Assembly: GCF_004339525.1 (NCBI RefSeq)
Contig: NZ_SMGE01000001.1
Coordinates: 5,146,001 to 5,210,000, forward strand
Source: Flavobacterium sp. 90
GTDB lineage: Bacteria > Bacteroidota > Bacteroidia > Flavobacteriales > Flavobacteriaceae
DNA length: 64,000 nt
Reading direction: 5' to 3'
Shown here piece by piece: positions 62,242 to 64,000 of the stretch (its first letter is position 1; each line of letters opens with the position of its first letter). A model generated the notes under the pieces. The model was not told where the DNA came from, made no database searches, and saw only the letters and a program-made list of their open reading frames with translations. A program made the translations under genes and the position numbers.

Positions 62242-64000
62242 TTATATTTCCTTTAAAATCTTGAATACTTCATTAATTTCATAATCTAACGCTTTTATTT
62301 TTTCTATTGTTTCAGAATTAAATTGCTCTCGTTTGGCTTCTTTTTCAATAGTAGATAAATAATTACTAAGATCTTTTAGCATGAAAATATCCAGACTGGA
62401 TTTCATATTGTGGCAAATTCTCATTGCTGTATTGTAATCGTTATTACGAATGGCTTTACCTAATTCTATAACTTCGTTAGGAATTTTTTCCAGAAAAAGA
62501 TCAATCATGTCTTTTCTAAAATCTGCTTCACCGCTTGAAACCTCATCAATAAAAGAAAAATCGATTATTCTCTTTTGTATCGGATCAACATCTTTAGTGA
62601 TGACTGTTTTTATAGCTTCTAAAAGTTGTTCCTGCTTAAAAGGTTTAGGAACGTAAGCATTCATCCCAATTTTATAACAAAGTTCCTGCTCGCCTACGAG
62701 CGAGTGCGCGGTCATTGCAATAATAGGAACTTTTAAGTTCATTTCGTTTCTGATGTATTCTGTCGTTTGATAACCGTCTTTTATTGGCATCTGAAGATCC
62801 ATTAATACTAAGTCATATTCATTTTTGGATAAAAGGGCGATTCCATCTTCACCATTTCCAACAATATCCAGTTTAAAGCCAAAATTTTGAATAACACTTT
62901 TTACCAGTTTTTGGTTTAAAACATTGTCTTCGCAAAGCAATATTTTAAGATCTCCGTGATTACAGGCAGTTGTTGTTTCAACCGTGGTTTCAATATGATT
63001 CGTTTTCTTATAAGTAAGAATAAAGAAAAATTCTGAACCAAATCCGGGTTTACTTTTTACCTGAATTTCAGAGTTCTGCAATTCAATAAGTTGTTTTACA
63101 ATATTAAGACCAAGTCCTGTGCCGCCAAATTTTCGTGTTGTGCTTTCTTCGGCTTGTGTAAATCTTTCGAAAATGCTTTTAAGTTTAGCTTCATTAATTC
63201 CAATTCCGGTGTCTTTTACAGAGAATCTAAGCGAGTATTGATCATTAGTTTCATCAATCTTTTTTACCGAAATCGTTACTTCACCTTCTTCTGTAAATTT
63301 TAGTGCATTTCCGGCAAGGTTAACCAGTATTTGATTCAATCGTCCCTGATCGCCAATTACCATTTCCGGCATATCGGCATCTAGAAAAAGATTGAATTCG
63401 ACATTTGCTGAAACTTTTACTTTTAGTAAATCATAAACGTGTTTCAGTGTATTTTTTAAATGGAACGGTTCTTCATCGATAGTCAGGTTTCCGGATTCAA
63501 TTTTGGATAGATCCAGAATATCATTTACGATTAAAAGTAAATTCTCCTGAGCAATTTGTACACTATTAATATAATCACGTTGAATTGTATCGAGAAAAGT
63601 TTGTGCCAGAAGATCTGTAAAACCAATAATAGCATTTAAAGGCGTTCTGATTTCGTGACTCATATTAGCAAGAAAACTGTCTTTTGCGAGAACTGCACGT
63701 TCGGCAATTTTTTTCTGAGCCGCCAGGTCAATATTTTTTGTTCTTAATTCTAATTGATTGATAATGTGCTTTGCCACAATTGAAAGTGCATTTCGCTGAT
63801 TTTCATTCAACTCTTTAGAGACATGGTCGATTGCACAAATAGTTCCAATATTATAACCGTCAGGCGTTGTAAGTGGGATTCCGGCATAGAATCTCACCTT
63901 AAAACCATCAAGAACATTAGGATCGTTTTTGAATCTTTCGTTTAAAAAAGTATCGGATATTTCAACCAATTCGGATTGCATAATTGTATATCTGCAAAAA
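62242..64000 (-). CDS. Hybrid sensor histidine kinase GAF-HisKA-HATPase-REC-Hpt (5' partial)
   Basis: The frame continues past the window end; in-frame codons upstream of the ATG at 63981 encode FCRYTI, which belongs to the GAF domain, so that ATG is internal. Visible domains: end of a GAF (RFYAGIPLTTPDGYNIGTICAID), HisKA with the phospho-acceptor in MSHEIRTPLNAIIGF, HATPase (NLAGNALKFTEEG, DTGIGI, GGTGLGLNIVKQL), receiver with Asp in LVLMDLQMP and Lys in VPKPF, and a C-terminal Hpt with His in ICHNMKSSLDIF. A phosphorelay kinase with an input domain outside the window. No partner regulator adjacent. Confidence 0.92.
   Translation of the reverse strand, partial: FCRYTIMQSELVEISDTFLNERFKNDPNVLDGFKVRFYAGIPLTTPDGYNIGTICAIDHVSKELNENQRNALSIVAKHIINQLELRTKNIDLAAQKKIAERAVLAKDSFLANMSHEIRTPLNAIIGFTDLLAQTFLDTIQRDYINSVQIAQENLLLIVNDILDLSKIESGNLTIDEEPFHLKNTLKHVYDLLKVKVSANVEFNLFLDADMPEMVIGDQGRLNQILVNLAGNALKFTEEGEVTISVKKIDETNDQYSLRFSVKDTGIGINEAKLKSIFERFTQAEESTTRKFGGTGLGLNIVKQLIELQNSEIQVKSKPGFGSEFFFILTYKKTNHIETTVETTTACNHGDLKILLCEDNVLNQKLVKSVIQNFGFKLDIVGNGEDGIALLSKNEYDLVLMDLQMPIKDGYQTTEYIRNEMNLKVPIIAMTAHSLVGEQELCYKIGMNAYVPKPFKQEQLLEAIKTVITKDVDPIQKRIIDFSFIDEVSSGEADFRKDMIDLFLEKIPNEVIELGKAIRNNDYNTAMRICHNMKSSLDIFMLKDLSNYLSTIEKEAKREQFNSETIEKIKALDYEINEVFKILKEI

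Overview
The window is A+T-rich Bacteroidota DNA, most likely from a Flavobacterium. The grounds are two SusC/SusD pairs, a type IX secretion sorting domain, promoter -7 boxes of the TAnnTTTG type, few Shine-Dalgarno sequences, and intergenic hairpin repeats of a kind common in this genus. No rRNA, tRNA, CRISPR array, transposase or prophage gene was found. Both ends cut genes: a PAP2 phosphatase at the left and a hybrid histidine kinase at the right.

Left end (1-3260): a PAP2 lipid phosphatase overlaps an EptA-type phosphoethanolamine transferase, a likely lipid A remodelling pair. An orphan IlvN/IlvH-like ACT protein follows on the minus strand. Its leader carries two consecutive isoleucine-rich leader peptides, each followed by an intrinsic terminator, so it looks like a double transcription attenuator.

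Centre (3680-44200): a large glycoprotein-utilisation locus. It holds two SusC/SusD pairs with accessory lipoproteins, an M61 peptidase, an AraC regulator divergent from a complete trans-4-hydroxyproline catabolic operon (deaminase, 2-oxoglutarate semialdehyde dehydrogenase, 4-hydroxyproline 2-epimerase, FAD dehydrogenase), and an APC permease. These are followed by an S9 prolyl-type peptidase, a GH127 beta-L-arabinofuranosidase, a DUF885 metallopeptidase, a DUF5695 protein, a GH43 protein, two HExxH (DUF6055-like) proteins and a GH36 alpha-galactosidase. beta-L-arabinofuranose on hydroxyproline, alpha-arabinofuranose caps and alpha-galactose on serine are the decorations of plant extensins, and hydroxyproline is what the backbone yields. 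I therefore infer a locus that takes hydroxyproline-rich cell-wall glycoproteins down to 2-oxoglutarate. Four transcription units in it share a TATTAA-N6-TTAATA promoter element.

Right part (44255-64000): mostly minus-strand stress and detoxification genes. They include an MhqO-like ring-cleaving dioxygenase, an MhqD-like esterase with a cupin protein, a GNAT, a Dps, a DUF1275 protein, a DoxX protein, an amidohydrolase, a secreted M17 N-domain protein, a porin, an isochorismatase-like hydrolase and a chloroperoxidase-like hydrolase. Interspersed are two sigma-54 activators and a TPR histidine kinase. Three promoters here carry a TACGnTATwTCGTA palindrome 55-56 bp upstream of a sigma-54-like -24/-12 element. 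Three genes, two of them the same, carry a TTAATCTAnnTTAA site exactly 23 bp from a TAnnTTTG-like box. This looks like a local regulon.

Several families of repetitive palindromic elements fill the intergenic gaps, some arranged as tandem arrays (23095-23729, 47798-48287, 61846-62187).
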